Shown here in pieces: positions 42,491 through 51,395 of a stretch of 64,000 bases of DNA. How positions within the stretch are numbered: position 1 is the stretch's first letter; each line of letters opens with the position of its first letter. The translations under genes were made by a program, and so were the position numbers. Source of the stretch: Marinobacter sp. es.048 (GTDB lineage Bacteria > Pseudomonadota > Gammaproteobacteria > Pseudomonadales > Oleiphilaceae). The stretch is from NCBI RefSeq assembly GCF_900188435.1, contig NZ_FYFA01000002.1:248001-312000 (forward strand), written 5' to 3'. A model generated the notes under the pieces. The model made no database searches and was not told the origin of the DNA. It saw nothing but the letters and a program-made list of their open reading frames with translations.

Positions 42491-44089
42491 ATGAGTGATT
42501 TTATACTGCCCGATATCGGCGAAGGTATCGTGGAATGTGAACTGGTCAAATGGCTGGTTAGCGAAGGCGATGTCATCGAGGAAGATCAGCCCGTGGCCGA
42601 GGTTATGACCGACAAGGCCCTGGTGGAAATTCCGGCGCCCTACAAGGGCCGTGTAACCCGCCTCTACTATAAGGAAGGTGATATCGCCAAAGTTCACGCG
42701 CCGCTGTTTGAGCTGGTGGATGAAAGCGAAGGTGCTGGCCAGGCAACGGCGCCCACTTCGCCTGAACCGGCGAATTCCGAGCCTGCAAACGAAGCCAGCG
42801 CGGAGTCCGCTACACGCCCGGCGCCTGACGATGGTACGACCGAAGACTTTATTCTGCCGGATATCGGCGAAGGCATCGTTGAGTGCGAAGTGGTGGAATG
42901 GCGTGTCGCCGAAGGTGACGAAATCGAGGAAGACCAGCCGGTTGTGGACGTCATGACCGATAAGGCGATGGTTGAAATTACCGCACCCAAAGCCGGGCGC
43001 GTAACCAAGCTGTACCACCAACAGCAGGCCATGGCCAGGGTTCATGCCCCGCTGTTTGCATTTATTCCCCGGGATCGGGAAGAGCCGGACGAGCCAAAAG
43101 CGAAAGCGGAGCCAGCTGCTCAACTCGCAACGGCGACTGCCTCACCTGTGGCTACGGCCAGCCGACAGCGCGTCCCAGCAAGCCCCGCTGTCCGACGCCT
43201 GGTTCGAGAGCACGAGCTCAACCTCGCCGATATACCTGGCTCCGGCAAGGATGGCCGTGTTCTGAAAGCCGATGTATTGGCTCATCTTGAGGACGGCTCA
43301 AAACCGGCCCAAGCTCCGGCAGTCGCCGACGATACGCAAGCGGCCACCACGGGCGGCGCCCGCAGGCAGGCTGCGCCCGAACAGGAAGTTCGGGTCGAGC
43401 CTATCCGGGGCATGAAAGCCGCCATGGTGAAAAGCATGGTGAAATCGGCCACCACCATTCCTCATTTTATTTACAGCGAGGATATCGACGTTACCGACCT
43501 GCTCAAGCTGCGAGAACAACTGAAACCGGAGGCAGAAGCACGGGGCTCAAGACTGACGCTCATGCCCCTCTTCATGAAGGCGATTGCGCTCGCCGTACAG
43601 GAATACCCGGTTCTAAACAGCCAGCTCAACGATGACGTAACGGAGATTCACTACCTGTCCCAGTGCAATATCGGTATGGCGGTGGATGGCAAGGCGGGGC
43701 TTATGGTGCCGAACATCAAGGGCGTTGAAAGTCTGTCCTTGCTGGGCATTGCCGACGAGGTGGCGCGTCTGACCGAAGCGGCCCGGTCTGGCCGCGTCAG
43801 TCAGGAAGACCTCAAGGGCGGCACCATCACCATCTCCAACATAGGGGCACTGGGCGGCACCTACGCAGCGCCCATTATCAATGCGCCGGAAGTGGCCATT
43901 GTTGCCCTGGGGCGGACCCAGAAACTGCCCCGGTTTGACGCCAACGGCCAGGTGGTGGAGCGCGCCATCATGACCGTGAGCTGGGCCGGCGATCATCGCA
44001 TTATCGACGGCGGCACCATCGCCCGATTCTGCAACCGCTGGAAAGGTTATCTGGAATCGCCCCAAACCATGCTCCTGCATATGGGCTGA
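42491..44089 (+). CDS. bkdB: Branched-chain 2-oxoacid dehydrogenase E2 (two lipoyl domains)
   Basis: 532 aa acyltransferase core of the complex. Two lipoyl domains are visible: residues 1-77 with MTDKALVEIPAP (K42) and about 118-193 with MTDKAMVEITAP (K158), joined by Ala/Pro-rich linkers. A peripheral subunit-binding domain follows (SPAVRRLVREHELNLADIPGSGKDGRVLK, about 228-268), then the catalytic CAT domain ending GDHRIIDGGTI (H502, D506). Pseudomonas-type BkdB usually has one lipoyl domain. No E3 gene is linked, so a general lipoamide dehydrogenase must serve. Confidence 0.93.
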   Translation: MSDFILPDIGEGIVECELVKWLVSEGDVIEEDQPVAEVMTDKALVEIPAPYKGRVTRLYYKEGDIAKVHAPLFELVDESEGAGQATAPTSPEPANSEPANEASAESATRPAPDDGTTEDFILPDIGEGIVECEVVEWRVAEGDEIEEDQPVVDVMTDKAMVEITAPKAGRVTKLYHQQQAMARVHAPLFAFIPRDREEPDEPKAKAEPAAQLATATASPVATASRQRVPASPAVRRLVREHELNLADIPGSGKDGRVLKADVLAHLEDGSKPAQAPAVADDTQAATTGGARRQAAPEQEVRVEPIRGMKAAMVKSMVKSATTIPHFIYSEDIDVTDLLKLREQLKPEAEARGSRLTLMPLFMKAIALAVQEYPVLNSQLNDDVTEIHYLSQCNIGMAVDGKAGLMVPNIKGVESLSLLGIADEVARLTEAARSGRVSQEDLKGGTITISNIGALGGTYAAPIINAPEVAIVALGRTQKLPRFDANGQVVERAIMTVSWAGDHRIIDGGTIARFCNRWKGYLESPQTMLLHMG

Positions 44090-44098
44090 CGTTTCATC

Positions 44099-45976
44099 AT
44101 GGCGCAGAAGACTCAACTGCAGCAGTTCTACATCCCCGAAGAGCAGTCGATCTATCTGCTCAGCCATGATGATGCCAAGAAGCTCAAGGACTGGGTGGCG
44201 CTCTGCGCTGCCCAGCTCCGGCAACTCGGCTACCGGGACATCGAGCTGATTGGCAAGGGCGCTTACGGCTTTGTGTTTTCTGGCCGCCTACCAGGAACGG
44301 CGATTGGCGGCCCGGAACACGTGTTCAAATTCACCCGCATCAACCTGCCCAGACATCTTCAGGACCGCCTCGAAGACGAAGCCTACATTCTTGAACAAGT
44401 CCGGCACCCCAGGGTGCCCAGGTTGATCTCCTACCAGCGAGCCAATAACCAGCCGATTTTGGTGATGGAGCGCGCCGCCGGTTTGAATCTGGAAGAAGTG
44501 TCCCTGCGTGAAGGCCGCCTGAAACCCCGACTCATCATGCGCATTGCGGATCAGCTTGCCGACATCCTCCGTAACCTGCGCCGCGAAAATGGCCCTGCCG
44601 GCAGGCCGATCGTTCATGGCGACATCAAACCCTCCAATCTGGTCTTTGACGCCAGCACGGAAAACATTGCCCTGATTGACTGGGGCTCTTCCGTATTTGC
44701 CCAGCTCGACGCCAACCAGCAATTCATCACGGCCAACGTGATGGAGCTGATGTCCGACAACCTGCAGCAAACCAACGCCCGGCTCGGTGATGTATATTTT
44801 ATCGGCGATGAGCAACTGAACGGCGGGCTGTCTTCGCCCCGTTTTGATGAACAGGGCGCAGCTGGGACGCTCTATGCCCTGGCCTCCGCGCAATCCTGCC
44901 GCTTTGGCCATCGGGCCATCCCGGCCACTTCCCTGGGCCTGCCCATGGAATTCGCCCGGATGCTGGATGGTATGCTCTCGCCGAATCCGGACACCCGCCG
45001 CAAGGCCGGTGATTACTATCTCGGAGAAATGTCGCGTATGGCCCGCACGGTGATGATCGACCTGCCAGAAAGGCCGGTCGTGGCTCAGGTTCCCGTTTGG
45101 GTGCGGGCCTCAGACCAGGAAATCGACACCGTAGTTTACAGTTCCCGCAAGTCGTTCCTCCGCGAGGAAGGTGCACCGGAAACCCTCAACGACGTCAATG
45201 ACGTGCAGCTGGACCGCTACTACAAGAACTTCATGCAGGGCATGGGCGAAACCGAAAAGGCATTCCTCGCCGCCGTCAGCCGGCTCGGGCGCTACCCGGT
45301 GGAAGGCGGCCTGGCCGTGCGCTGGGAAACCGATGGGATCTACATTGACACGTCCCTGAATCTGCACCATCCGGCCTTGAAGTCGGCGTTTGTACAGGCG
45401 GTCAACAACATGGTGTACCTGGCTCAGGCAATCTACCGGAAAGGCATTTTCAAAAGCTGCCTGTTCAACGCACGGAACACTCTGCACATTGATCGCGACG
45501 AACCCGACCAGCCATTTCTGGTGTCAACGGATATGAAACTGCATTATGAGGTCAGCGCCGCACCAGAGGTGGAAGACGAAAGCCGCGTACACTCCTACTT
45601 CGAAGACGGCCCAGACCCGGAGGAGTTTCTCGTGCTTCCTGAAACCATCATCCGTTCCCTGGAGGCACTGAACCATATTCATCATACAGGCATGATCATC
45701 TTCGAAGCCCTGCCACGCCATCTCAAAATCCACAGCCACTATCGGCTGCTGGATCCGGACCGGGAGCAGGAGTTCCGCCAACTGTTGGACGAAATCCTGT
45801 CATCGGTGGAACAGATTACCGGCCTGGGCGTGTCGGGTTTTATGAAAATGCCTTACAAAGACACCCGACATTTCCCCCACATTGAACGCATGCCCGAAAA
45901 GTACTATCCCCGAAACCCAAGATACGAAAGTCGCACGATTCCCGACATACGACAGAATGAACAATTGGGGAATTAA
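44099..45976 (+). CDS. Hanks-type Ser/Thr protein kinase linked to the bkd operon
   Basis: 625 aa. An N-terminal segment precedes a kinase domain: ELIGKGAYGFVFSG (glycine loop, residues 50-60), VFKFTR (Lys 77), EDEAYILEQ (Glu 94), IVHGDIKPSNLVFD (catalytic D175, N180) and LIDWGSS (metal D194, DWG in place of DFG). All residues needed for phosphotransfer are present. The C-terminal 300 residues form a region I cannot name (VRWETDGIYIDTSLNLHHPA). It starts only 9 bases after E2, so it is probably co-expressed with the complex. Regulation of E1 by phosphorylation is an attractive inference. Confidence 0.85.
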   Translation: MAQKTQLQQFYIPEEQSIYLLSHDDAKKLKDWVALCAAQLRQLGYRDIELIGKGAYGFVFSGRLPGTAIGGPEHVFKFTRINLPRHLQDRLEDEAYILEQVRHPRVPRLISYQRANNQPILVMERAAGLNLEEVSLREGRLKPRLIMRIADQLADILRNLRRENGPAGRPIVHGDIKPSNLVFDASTENIALIDWGSSVFAQLDANQQFITANVMELMSDNLQQTNARLGDVYFIGDEQLNGGLSSPRFDEQGAAGTLYALASAQSCRFGHRAIPATSLGLPMEFARMLDGMLSPNPDTRRKAGDYYLGEMSRMARTVMIDLPERPVVAQVPVWVRASDQEIDTVVYSSRKSFLREEGAPETLNDVNDVQLDRYYKNFMQGMGETEKAFLAAVSRLGRYPVEGGLAVRWETDGIYIDTSLNLHHPALKSAFVQAVNNMVYLAQAIYRKGIFKSCLFNARNTLHIDRDEPDQPFLVSTDMKLHYEVSAAPEVEDESRVHSYFEDGPDPEEFLVLPETIIRSLEALNHIHHTGMIIFEALPRHLKIHSHYRLLDPDREQEFRQLLDEILSSVEQITGLGVSGFMKMPYKDTRHFPHIERMPEKYYPRNPRYESRTIPDIRQNEQLGN

Positions 45977-46028
45977 CCACGAGCCGCCTCGCGTTGGAAC
46001 GTTTAGTTAGAATTGCCAAATATAAAGG

Positions 46029-46055
46029 TCAAGAAATCGAACGCACAGCCGATCA
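46029..46055 (+). promoter_or_regulatory. Sigma-28-like promoter for the chemoreceptor
   Basis: TCAA, 15 bases, then GCCGATCA compares with the flagellar consensus TAAA-N15-GCCGATAA (one mismatch in each box). It lies 113 bases upstream of a methyl-accepting chemotaxis protein, the sort of gene this sigma factor usually drives. Confidence 0.6.
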
Positions 46056-46168
46056 CATCAAATACAAGGCGACTGCGTTCTATCAACCGATGGTCGGCTT
46101 CCTGATAAAAAGTAAACATCCAAAGATTTTGTAAGGCTCAGCAAGATCTACCCAAGGAATGAGGCATT

Positions 46169-48076
46169 ATGCTGGCACAGGTGAAAATTAGCACACGGTT
46201 GGCTCTCGGTTTTGCGGCTGTTTTGCTTGCCATTCTTGCTCTTGTTGTACCGTTAACGTTGACTCAACTCAGCCGGGTAATTGAGTCTGCAGAAAATAAC
46301 GAGCTGAAGAACCTCTATAAAAGCGCCCTGGCTGAAATTTCCTCAGAGGGCCGTACTGCCAAGGCGATGAGTACAGTTATTGCCAGTTCGCCAGAAGTAA
46401 GCAGAGCATTGCTTGAGGGTGACCGCGATGCTTTGGCCAAAACCTCTGTTCCGCTCTTCAAGATCCTGAAACGCGATTTCAATGTAGCGCAGTTTCAGTA
46501 CCACCTCCCACCGGCCACTTCATTTCTCAGGGCTCATCGCCCCGAAAAATTTGGTGATGATTTGTCGGAGATTCGTGAAACTATTTTGGTAACTAACCGT
46601 GAGAAACGAGCGCTTATGGGCCTGGAACGTGGACGCGCAGGTCTAGGAATTCGTGGTTTAGCGCCGATTGAAGCTAATGGCCAGCATCTGGGATCAGTAG
46701 AATTTGGCATGTCATTTGGTCAGCCTTTTTTTGAAAATTTTAAAGAAAAATACGGTGTCGAGGTAGCATTGCATGTCGCGCAAGGCAACGATTTTGAGAA
46801 ATTCGCCTCAACTCTTGAGAACCCACTCCTTACCAAAGAATTACTTAATTCGATCTCAAGTGACGGCCCGACAGTAGCTCGGATGGAACAAGCCGGAACA
46901 CCCTATGCGGTCTATGGGGAGGTAGTCACCGACTTCAGTGGTAATCCTGTTGGCGTGCTTGAGGTCGCACGAAATCGCGGTGACTACCTGGGACTACTCT
47001 CTGCCACCCGTAATGCCATTTTAATCGCCAGCTTGATTGCTATTGCCATTGCCGCTTTCATCGGCACAGCCATTTCACGCAGCATTTCACGCCCCGTTCG
47101 CCAGGCGGCGGAAGCGATGCAGGAGATTGCCGATGGAGACGGAGATTTGACTCAGCGCCTATCTGTCGTTGGCAAGGATGAAATCAGCATGATGGCTCGC
47201 GGCTTTAACCGGTTTGCGGAGAAGGTGCAGCAAAGTCTGAGAAAGGTAACTGATTCAACGGAACAGCTTGCCTCTGCAGCGGATGAGATGTCCTATGTGA
47301 CACAACAGACGCGAGACGGAGTAAAACAGCAGCAGAATGAGACTGATCAGGTTGCAGCCGCAATGAACGAGATGACGGCAACGGTTCAAGAGGTCGCGAG
47401 ACATGCGAGCGACGCATCGACGGCGGCCCAAGAGGCCGATCTAGAAGCCCAGTCTGGCGATACGATCGTAGACCAGGCTGTTCAGTCCATTAATAAACTT
47501 GCAGAAGAAATTGAGCGCGCAACAGGTGTTGTAAGGTCCCTGGAGCAGGACAGCGTTCATATCGGCTCTGTACTGGACGTGATACGCGGTATTGCTGAGC
47601 AAACCAATTTACTGGCTTTGAATGCTGCGATCGAGGCGGCTCGCGCGGGCGAACAAGGACGCGGCTTCGCTGTCGTTGCAGACGAAGTTCGCACTCTAGC
47701 AAAAAGAACACAGGACTCGACTCAGGAAATCCAGGCGATGATCGAACAGCTCCAGGCCAGGACTGCTGAAGCCGTGGAGGCGATGGGTCATAGCCGGGAA
47801 GTCAGCGACATGAGCGTTCAGCAGGCGGCTAAAGCCGGAGATTCACTCAAATCCATTACTAATGCAGTAACGACAATCAGGAATATGAATCTCCAGATTG
47901 CTACGGCTGCAGAAGAACAAACGTCTGTGGCCGAAGAAATCAACCGGAACGTTGTCAAGATAAACGACATCGGAAATCAGTCCGCGGAGGGGGCCGGCCA
48001 AACACACCTGGCGAGCGAAAGCCTTTCTGAGCTTGCTAATGAATTGCAGCAATTGTTGCAGAAGTTCAAAATCTGA
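46169..48076 (+). CDS. Methyl-accepting chemotaxis protein with periplasmic double-Cache-like domain
   Basis: 635 aa. TM1 at about 10-32, a large periplasmic sensor (about 33-285; the [21 protein letters not shown] and [19 protein letters not shown] segments are typical of dCache/DUF3365-like sensors), TM2 about 285-308, a HAMP domain ([22 protein letters not shown]) and a signalling domain with the hairpin tip [37 protein letters not shown]. There is no CheR/CheB pentapeptide at the C-terminus, which ends LLQKFKI. Monocistronic, with a sigma-28-like promoter upstream. Confidence 0.92.
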   Translation: MLAQVKISTRLALGFAAVLLAILALVVPLTLTQLSRVIESAENNELKNLYKSALAEISSEGRTAKAMSTVIASSPEVSRALLEGDRDALAKTSVPLFKILKRDFNVAQFQYHLPPATSFLRAHRPEKFGDDLSEIRETILVTNREKRALMGLERGRAGLGIRGLAPIEANGQHLGSVEFGMSFGQPFFENFKEKYGVEVALHVAQGNDFEKFASTLENPLLTKELLNSISSDGPTVARMEQAGTPYAVYGEVVTDFSGNPVGVLEVARNRGDYLGLLSATRNAILIASLIAIAIAAFIGTAISRSISRPVRQAAEAMQEIADGDGDLTQRLSVVGKDEISMMARGFNRFAEKVQQSLRKVTDSTEQLASAADEMSYVTQQTRDGVKQQQNETDQVAAAMNEMTATVQEVARHASDASTAAQEADLEAQSGDTIVDQAVQSINKLAEEIERATGVVRSLEQDSVHIGSVLDVIRGIAEQTNLLALNAAIEAARAGEQGRGFAVVADEVRTLAKRTQDSTQEIQAMIEQLQARTAEAVEAMGHSREVSDMSVQQAAKAGDSLKSITNAVTTIRNMNLQIATAAEEQTSVAEEINRNVVKINDIGNQSAEGAGQTHLASESLSELANELQQLLQKFKI

Positions 48077-48289
48077 AAGTCTCCCGAATGCGCATGAATT
48101 CGATGGCCCTAAACAAGGCTCAAGAACATCAGGGTATGGGCCGTTACCTTCAAACACAATTTAATAGAAGGGGTACTTCTTGGCATCCTCTTTCGTAGCA
48201 TCCGCAGAACGAACATTAGGAGTTCCAGGCAAGCTCTTGATTGCTTAGGTTTTTTTCTTGTACTTTTTGCCACCGTAACCTTTTTCAGT

Positions 48290-48751
48290 GTGTACGAGTT
48301 TCAGGCGCTCGACCAGATCACCCAGGTGTCTGCCGCCACGCAGGAAATGGTGTCCCAGCTCCAGAGCGGCGCAGCCGGCGCCGTCGTCGACATGAGCAAG
48401 GCCAAGCAGATGGCCGAAGAAGCCAGCGAGGAGGCAAGCAAGTCGGGCGAGGCTTTAACGGACATTCTTGCCGCGGTGAACAGCATTGTTGAGATGACCA
48501 CTCAGATTGCGAGTGCGACCGAACAGCAGAGAGCGACTGCCGCCGAGATGACCCAAAATGTGGAAATCAGCAGTGGCGCCATCGAGGAACTGGCCGGAGA
48601 TATTTCCCAGGTCAACCAGTCCAGCCGTTCTCTGGCAGACATGGCCGATCAGCTGAATACCCTGATGGACGCTTCCGCGCCAGTGAGTAATTGCGCCGCC
48701 AGAGGCCCTGGACCGGCCTCTGGCGTATGCTCTGGCTGTTGTGACCGTTAG
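48290..48751 (+). pseudogene. Chemoreceptor C-terminal fragment
   Basis: About 140 codons match the C-terminal half of a chemoreceptor signalling domain (SAATQEMVSQLQSGAAGAVVDMSKAK, QIASATEQQRATAAEMTQNVE, LADMADQLNTLMD). The hairpin tip, HAMP and sensor are missing, and upstream sequence is unrelated with only a hydrophobic scrap. The reading frame ends in a low-quality tail. It is a relic of a second receptor. Its end overlaps the next gene's stop by four bases. Confidence 0.75.
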
Positions 48752-49005
48752 CTCTGCAACCGGTCTTTGAAAACCTTCCAGTCAATCACGTTGCCGTCGG
48801 AATCGAAATGGACGTAGCCGCGAAAGCTGGGATCATCTTCCCAGGCTTTTACAAAGCCAACGGTTTCACCGGCATCTGAGACAATCTCAAAGGCTTCGCT
48901 GCGGGCGCTGGCGATCTCTTTATCAGGATCGGTGTCTGAACGTCTGAGAGTTACGGAGGAGTCTAAAGGTAAGGTGCTTTGAAGGAATTCCTGGATCATC
49001 GTCAA
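48748..49005 (-). CDS. Hypothetical 85-residue protein
   Basis: A small acidic protein with strand-like segments (FEIVSDAGETVGFVKAWEDDPSF, GYVHFDSDGNVIDWKVFKDRL). I do not recognise a family. A good AGGAGAGCTTGACG-like upstream sequence (AGGAGAGC, 8 bases before the second Met) and its conserved-looking C-terminus support it as real. It is convergent with the chemoreceptor fragment. Confidence 0.5.
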   Translation of the reverse strand: MTMIQEFLQSTLPLDSSVTLRRSDTDPDKEIASARSEAFEIVSDAGETVGFVKAWEDDPSFRGYVHFDSDGNVIDWKVFKDRLQS

Positions 49006-49233
49006 GCTCTCCTTTCAGGGTGAACCGGTCTGGTTCTGGAGGTAGCGTAACTATAGGCCGATCCGGTAATAGAAAATACAGATTCAGGTCAATTTTCTTA
49101 GACTTTTTTGAGATAAAAACGTTTTAAGAACAATGGCATATTTCATTATTGTGACAATGTGTAACCTTCCGAATTGATTATTTTTCAACCAACTCAGAAG
49201 GTTACCGTAGCCACTGCTGACCACCTGCAACGA

Positions 49234-49386
49234 TCAGAATTTCCAGAATGGTGTGCTCAGTTTCTGCTCAACCAGTTCCGGGGAAATACCGACGTCCTGC
49301 AGCAAATGGCGATCCATTGTCATTACCAGGTGGATAAAGTTGCGCTTCATCCGCCAGCCTTTGTAAAGAGAAGCCGCTCTTTTCAT
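49234..49386 (-). CDS. Small DUF1127-type protein
   Basis: 50 aa, too short for many gene callers. It starts at ATG 49386 after an AAGGAG site 7 bases upstream and stops at 49234. The sequence runs SLYKGWRMKRNFIHLVMTMDRHLLQDVGIS, which is the DUF1127/YjiS pattern of an Arg/Trp helix followed by a (M/D)DR-LL-D(I/V)G-S motif. Members are small, often stress- or RNA-linked proteins in Proteobacteria. The longer frame on the opposite strand (49174-49425) is its antisense shadow. Confidence 0.75.
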   Translation of the reverse strand: MKRAASLYKGWRMKRNFIHLVMTMDRHLLQDVGISPELVEQKLSTPFWKF

Positions 49387-49554
49387 GTCATTACTCCTTG
49401 GTCAGCCCAGAATGTCGGTCTGTAAAACCGGGACCTTGTTTAATTAGGATCCTATTCTAAACGTGACGAGGAGTTTTCTGAATACTTGGAAACCCCTATA
49501 AACAGGGGCTCCGAGCATTTTCAGGCTTCACTGCCGTTCATTTCAATGACGATT

Positions 49555-49806
49555 TTATGAAGCCTTGGCGTTTGAAATCAGTACCTGGTAAAGATCGTCC
49601 TTGAGCTGTGCCCGCTTCTGTTTCATGCGGTGCAATTTGTCGTCGCCAATGGGAGAGTCCCGCTTTTCCAGCCCTTCAATTTCGTGATCAAGCTCCGTGT
49701 ACTCCTGAAGCTTTTCATGAAACTTCAGATCATTGCTCTTGAGCTCTTGAATAAGGTCTTTGTACTGGGGGAATTCTCGGTGAAGCTCGTGGCTGGAAAT
49801 GCCCAT
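49555..49806 (-). CDS. YdcH-family small protein (DUF465)
   Basis: 83 aa, HREFPQYKDLIQELKSNDLKFHEKLQEYTELDHEIEGLE followed by DDKLHRMKQKRAQLKDDLYQVL: the entirely alpha-helical two-helix YdcH/DUF465 profile. Function is not established; it is a common short cytoplasmic protein in Gammaproteobacteria. A GGAGCG site precedes the ATG. Confidence 0.85.
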   Translation of the reverse strand: MGISSHELHREFPQYKDLIQELKSNDLKFHEKLQEYTELDHEIEGLEKRDSPIGDDKLHRMKQKRAQLKDDLYQVLISNAKAS

Positions 49807-49973
49807 CGTTCTACGCTCCTTTTGTTTGCAGAGTATTGATCAAAGCTGATCACCTTCAGCATAGACGAGCGTGCCACTTTCTGGGCGTCTTTGACAAATC
49901 GCTAATTACGCACGACGTTGCATGGGTATAGCATGGAAGTACGTTATCCAGTTACGCCTCGGGACACTTGCGA

Positions 49974-50942
49974 ATGACCTTTGCACGAATTACCGGCACC
50001 GGTTCTTACCTGCCTGACAATATTGTTACTAATAAAGACCTTGAGAAAATGGTCGACACCACCGACCAGTGGATTCGCGAGCGCACGGGAATCGAAAGGC
50101 GCCATATTGCCATCGAAGGTCAGACCACGGTGGATCTTGCCGAGCAGGCCGCAAAGAACGCCATCGACGCAGCAGGCATCAAGGCGGAAGACATTGATCT
50201 GATCGTATTTGCCACCTCTACGCCAGACAAGATCTTCCCGAGCTCCGCATGCATCCTCCAGGCGCGCCTGGGCATTCATGGCTGCCCTGCCTTCGACATT
50301 CAGGCTGTCTGCAGTGGATTTGTTTACGCCCTGGCAACGGCGGAGAAGTTCATCAAGACCGGAAGCAGCAAGAAGGCTCTGGTTATCGGCGCTGAGGTTT
50401 TCTCTCGCATTATTAACTGGGAAGACCGCGGGACATGCGTCCTGTTCGGCGATGGTGCCGGCGCGGTGATCCTGGAAGCCGATGACGAAACCGGCATCCT
50501 TTCGACCCATATTCACGCCGATGGCCAGTATGCCGATTTGCTTCACGTACCCTGCGGCATTGCCGATGGCTACGATCAGGTCAAGGCCGGCCGCGCATTT
50601 GTGGAAATGAAAGGCAACGAAGTGTTCAAGGTAGCGGTCAACACCTTGGGCAAGATTGTCGACGAAACCCTGGCGGCTAACCAGATGCAGAAATCGGAGA
50701 TCGACTGGCTGGTTCCGCACCAGGCCAACCTCCGAATCATCTCTGCTACGGCAAAGAAACTGAACATGTCCATGGACCAGGTTGTGGTAACGGTTAATGA
50801 GCACGGCAACACCTCGGCTGCGTCCATTCCCCTGGCCCTTGATGTTGCCGTTCGTGACGGACGAATCAAGCGCAACGAAGTACTTCTGCTGGAAGCCTTT
50901 GGCGGCGGCTTCACATGGGGTTCGGCCCTGCTCAGGTACTGA
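49974..50942 (+). CDS. fabH: 3-oxoacyl-[acyl-carrier-protein] synthase III (FabH)
   Basis: 322 aa. Starts fatty-acid synthesis by condensing an acyl-CoA with malonyl-ACP. The Cys-His-Asn triad is visible: [10 protein letters not shown] (C113), VPHQANLRI (H249) and [10 protein letters not shown] (N279), with the terminal [17 protein letters not shown] 49974 ([14 protein letters not shown]) is the natural family start; a TTG at 49968 is rejected. It is not in a fab cluster, so it could be a second FabH with a distinct primer preference, for example branched or medium-chain acyl-CoA. A strong terminator follows. Confidence 0.93.
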   Translation: MTFARITGTGSYLPDNIVTNKDLEKMVDTTDQWIRERTGIERRHIAIEGQTTVDLAEQAAKNAIDAAGIKAEDIDLIVFATSTPDKIFPSSACILQARLGIHGCPAFDIQAVCSGFVYALATAEKFIKTGSSKKALVIGAEVFSRIINWEDRGTCVLFGDGAGAVILEADDETGILSTHIHADGQYADLLHVPCGIADGYDQVKAGRAFVEMKGNEVFKVAVNTLGKIVDETLAANQMQKSEIDWLVPHQANLRIISATAKKLNMSMDQVVVTVNEHGNTSAASIPLALDVAVRDGRIKRNEVLLLEAFGGGFTWGSALLRY

Positions 50943-50981
50943 TTGCTGCACTCCAGGCCTATCCCGGGCTTGAATCAGAGG

Positions 50982-51012
50982 CGGGCTTCAACCTATGTTG
51001 AAGCCCGTTTTT
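50982..51012 (+). terminator. Rho-independent terminator after fabH
   Basis: CGGGCTTCAAC (50982-50992), a 4-base loop, GTTGAAGCCCG (50997-51007), then five T. A textbook 11-bp stem with T tail. Confidence 0.92.
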
Positions 51013-51042
51013 CGTTGTGTTCACCGCACCCTGTCAGATAGA

Positions 51043-51058
51043 CTGTATTTTTATACAG
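51043..51058 (+). promoter_or_regulatory. LexA (SOS) box upstream of yebG
   Basis: CTGTatttttatACAG is a perfect match to the Gammaproteobacterial CTGT-N8-ACAG LexA operator, 30 bases before the yebG start codon. This supports SOS induction of yebG, as known in E. coli. Confidence 0.9.
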
Positions 51059-51088
51059 TACAACTTACGCTCACTGCGAGGAATAACC

Positions 51089-51361
51089 ATGGCAGTACAA
51101 GCAGTCTACTTTTCTGATAGGGACGGCCTGGATATGGCACTGAAGAATCCTGAGACGATGCTGTTCACATCAAAAGCCGAAGCCGACGCCCGCGATAAGG
51201 TGCTCGAGCTGGCCGAGGAAATCCAGGTATTCCTGGGCCGCAAGGTGGAGGGCCTGGGAGACGATCTGGCTGAGCGCTGCGCCATGGCCATCGCCGAGGA
51301 CAAAGACCTGTTCCAGAAGGCGCTCAAGAAGCCTGAGTTGCTGAACGCAGAACAGGAATAG
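51089..51361 (+). CDS. yebG: YebG, DNA-damage-inducible protein
   Basis: 90 aa from ATG 51089, matching YebG (E. coli 96 aa): MAVQAVYFSDRDGLDMALKNP, a central LELAEEIQVFLG and LGDDLAERCAMAIAEDKDLFQKALKKP. Its molecular role is not clear, but its expression is part of the SOS response in E. coli, and a perfect LexA box is present here. The longer open frame to 51017 is rejected because it begins before the operator. Confidence 0.9.
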   Translation: MAVQAVYFSDRDGLDMALKNPETMLFTSKAEADARDKVLELAEEIQVFLGRKVEGLGDDLAERCAMAIAEDKDLFQKALKKPELLNAEQE

Positions 51362-51367
51362 CAAAAC

Positions 51368-51391
51368 AGGGCGGCGCGCAATGGCCGCCCT
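51368..51391 (-). terminator. Hairpin terminator between yebG and dabA
   Basis: AGGGCGGC (51368-51375) pairs with GCCGCCCT (51384-51391), 8 bp, 8-base loop. Read on the minus strand it is followed by GTTTTGC, fitting a dabA terminator; it may also serve yebG from the other side. Confidence 0.65.
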
Positions 51392-51395
51392 CTCC

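Noticed and set aside
49174..49425. Plus-strand frame of 83 codons
   Set aside because: It covers the minus-strand DUF1127 gene, which has a proper ribosome site and family motif; the plus frame has neither.
49944..50951. 335-codon minus-strand frame opposite fabH
   Set aside because: Shadow of fabH, which has a full catalytic triad; the antisense protein has no recognisable features.
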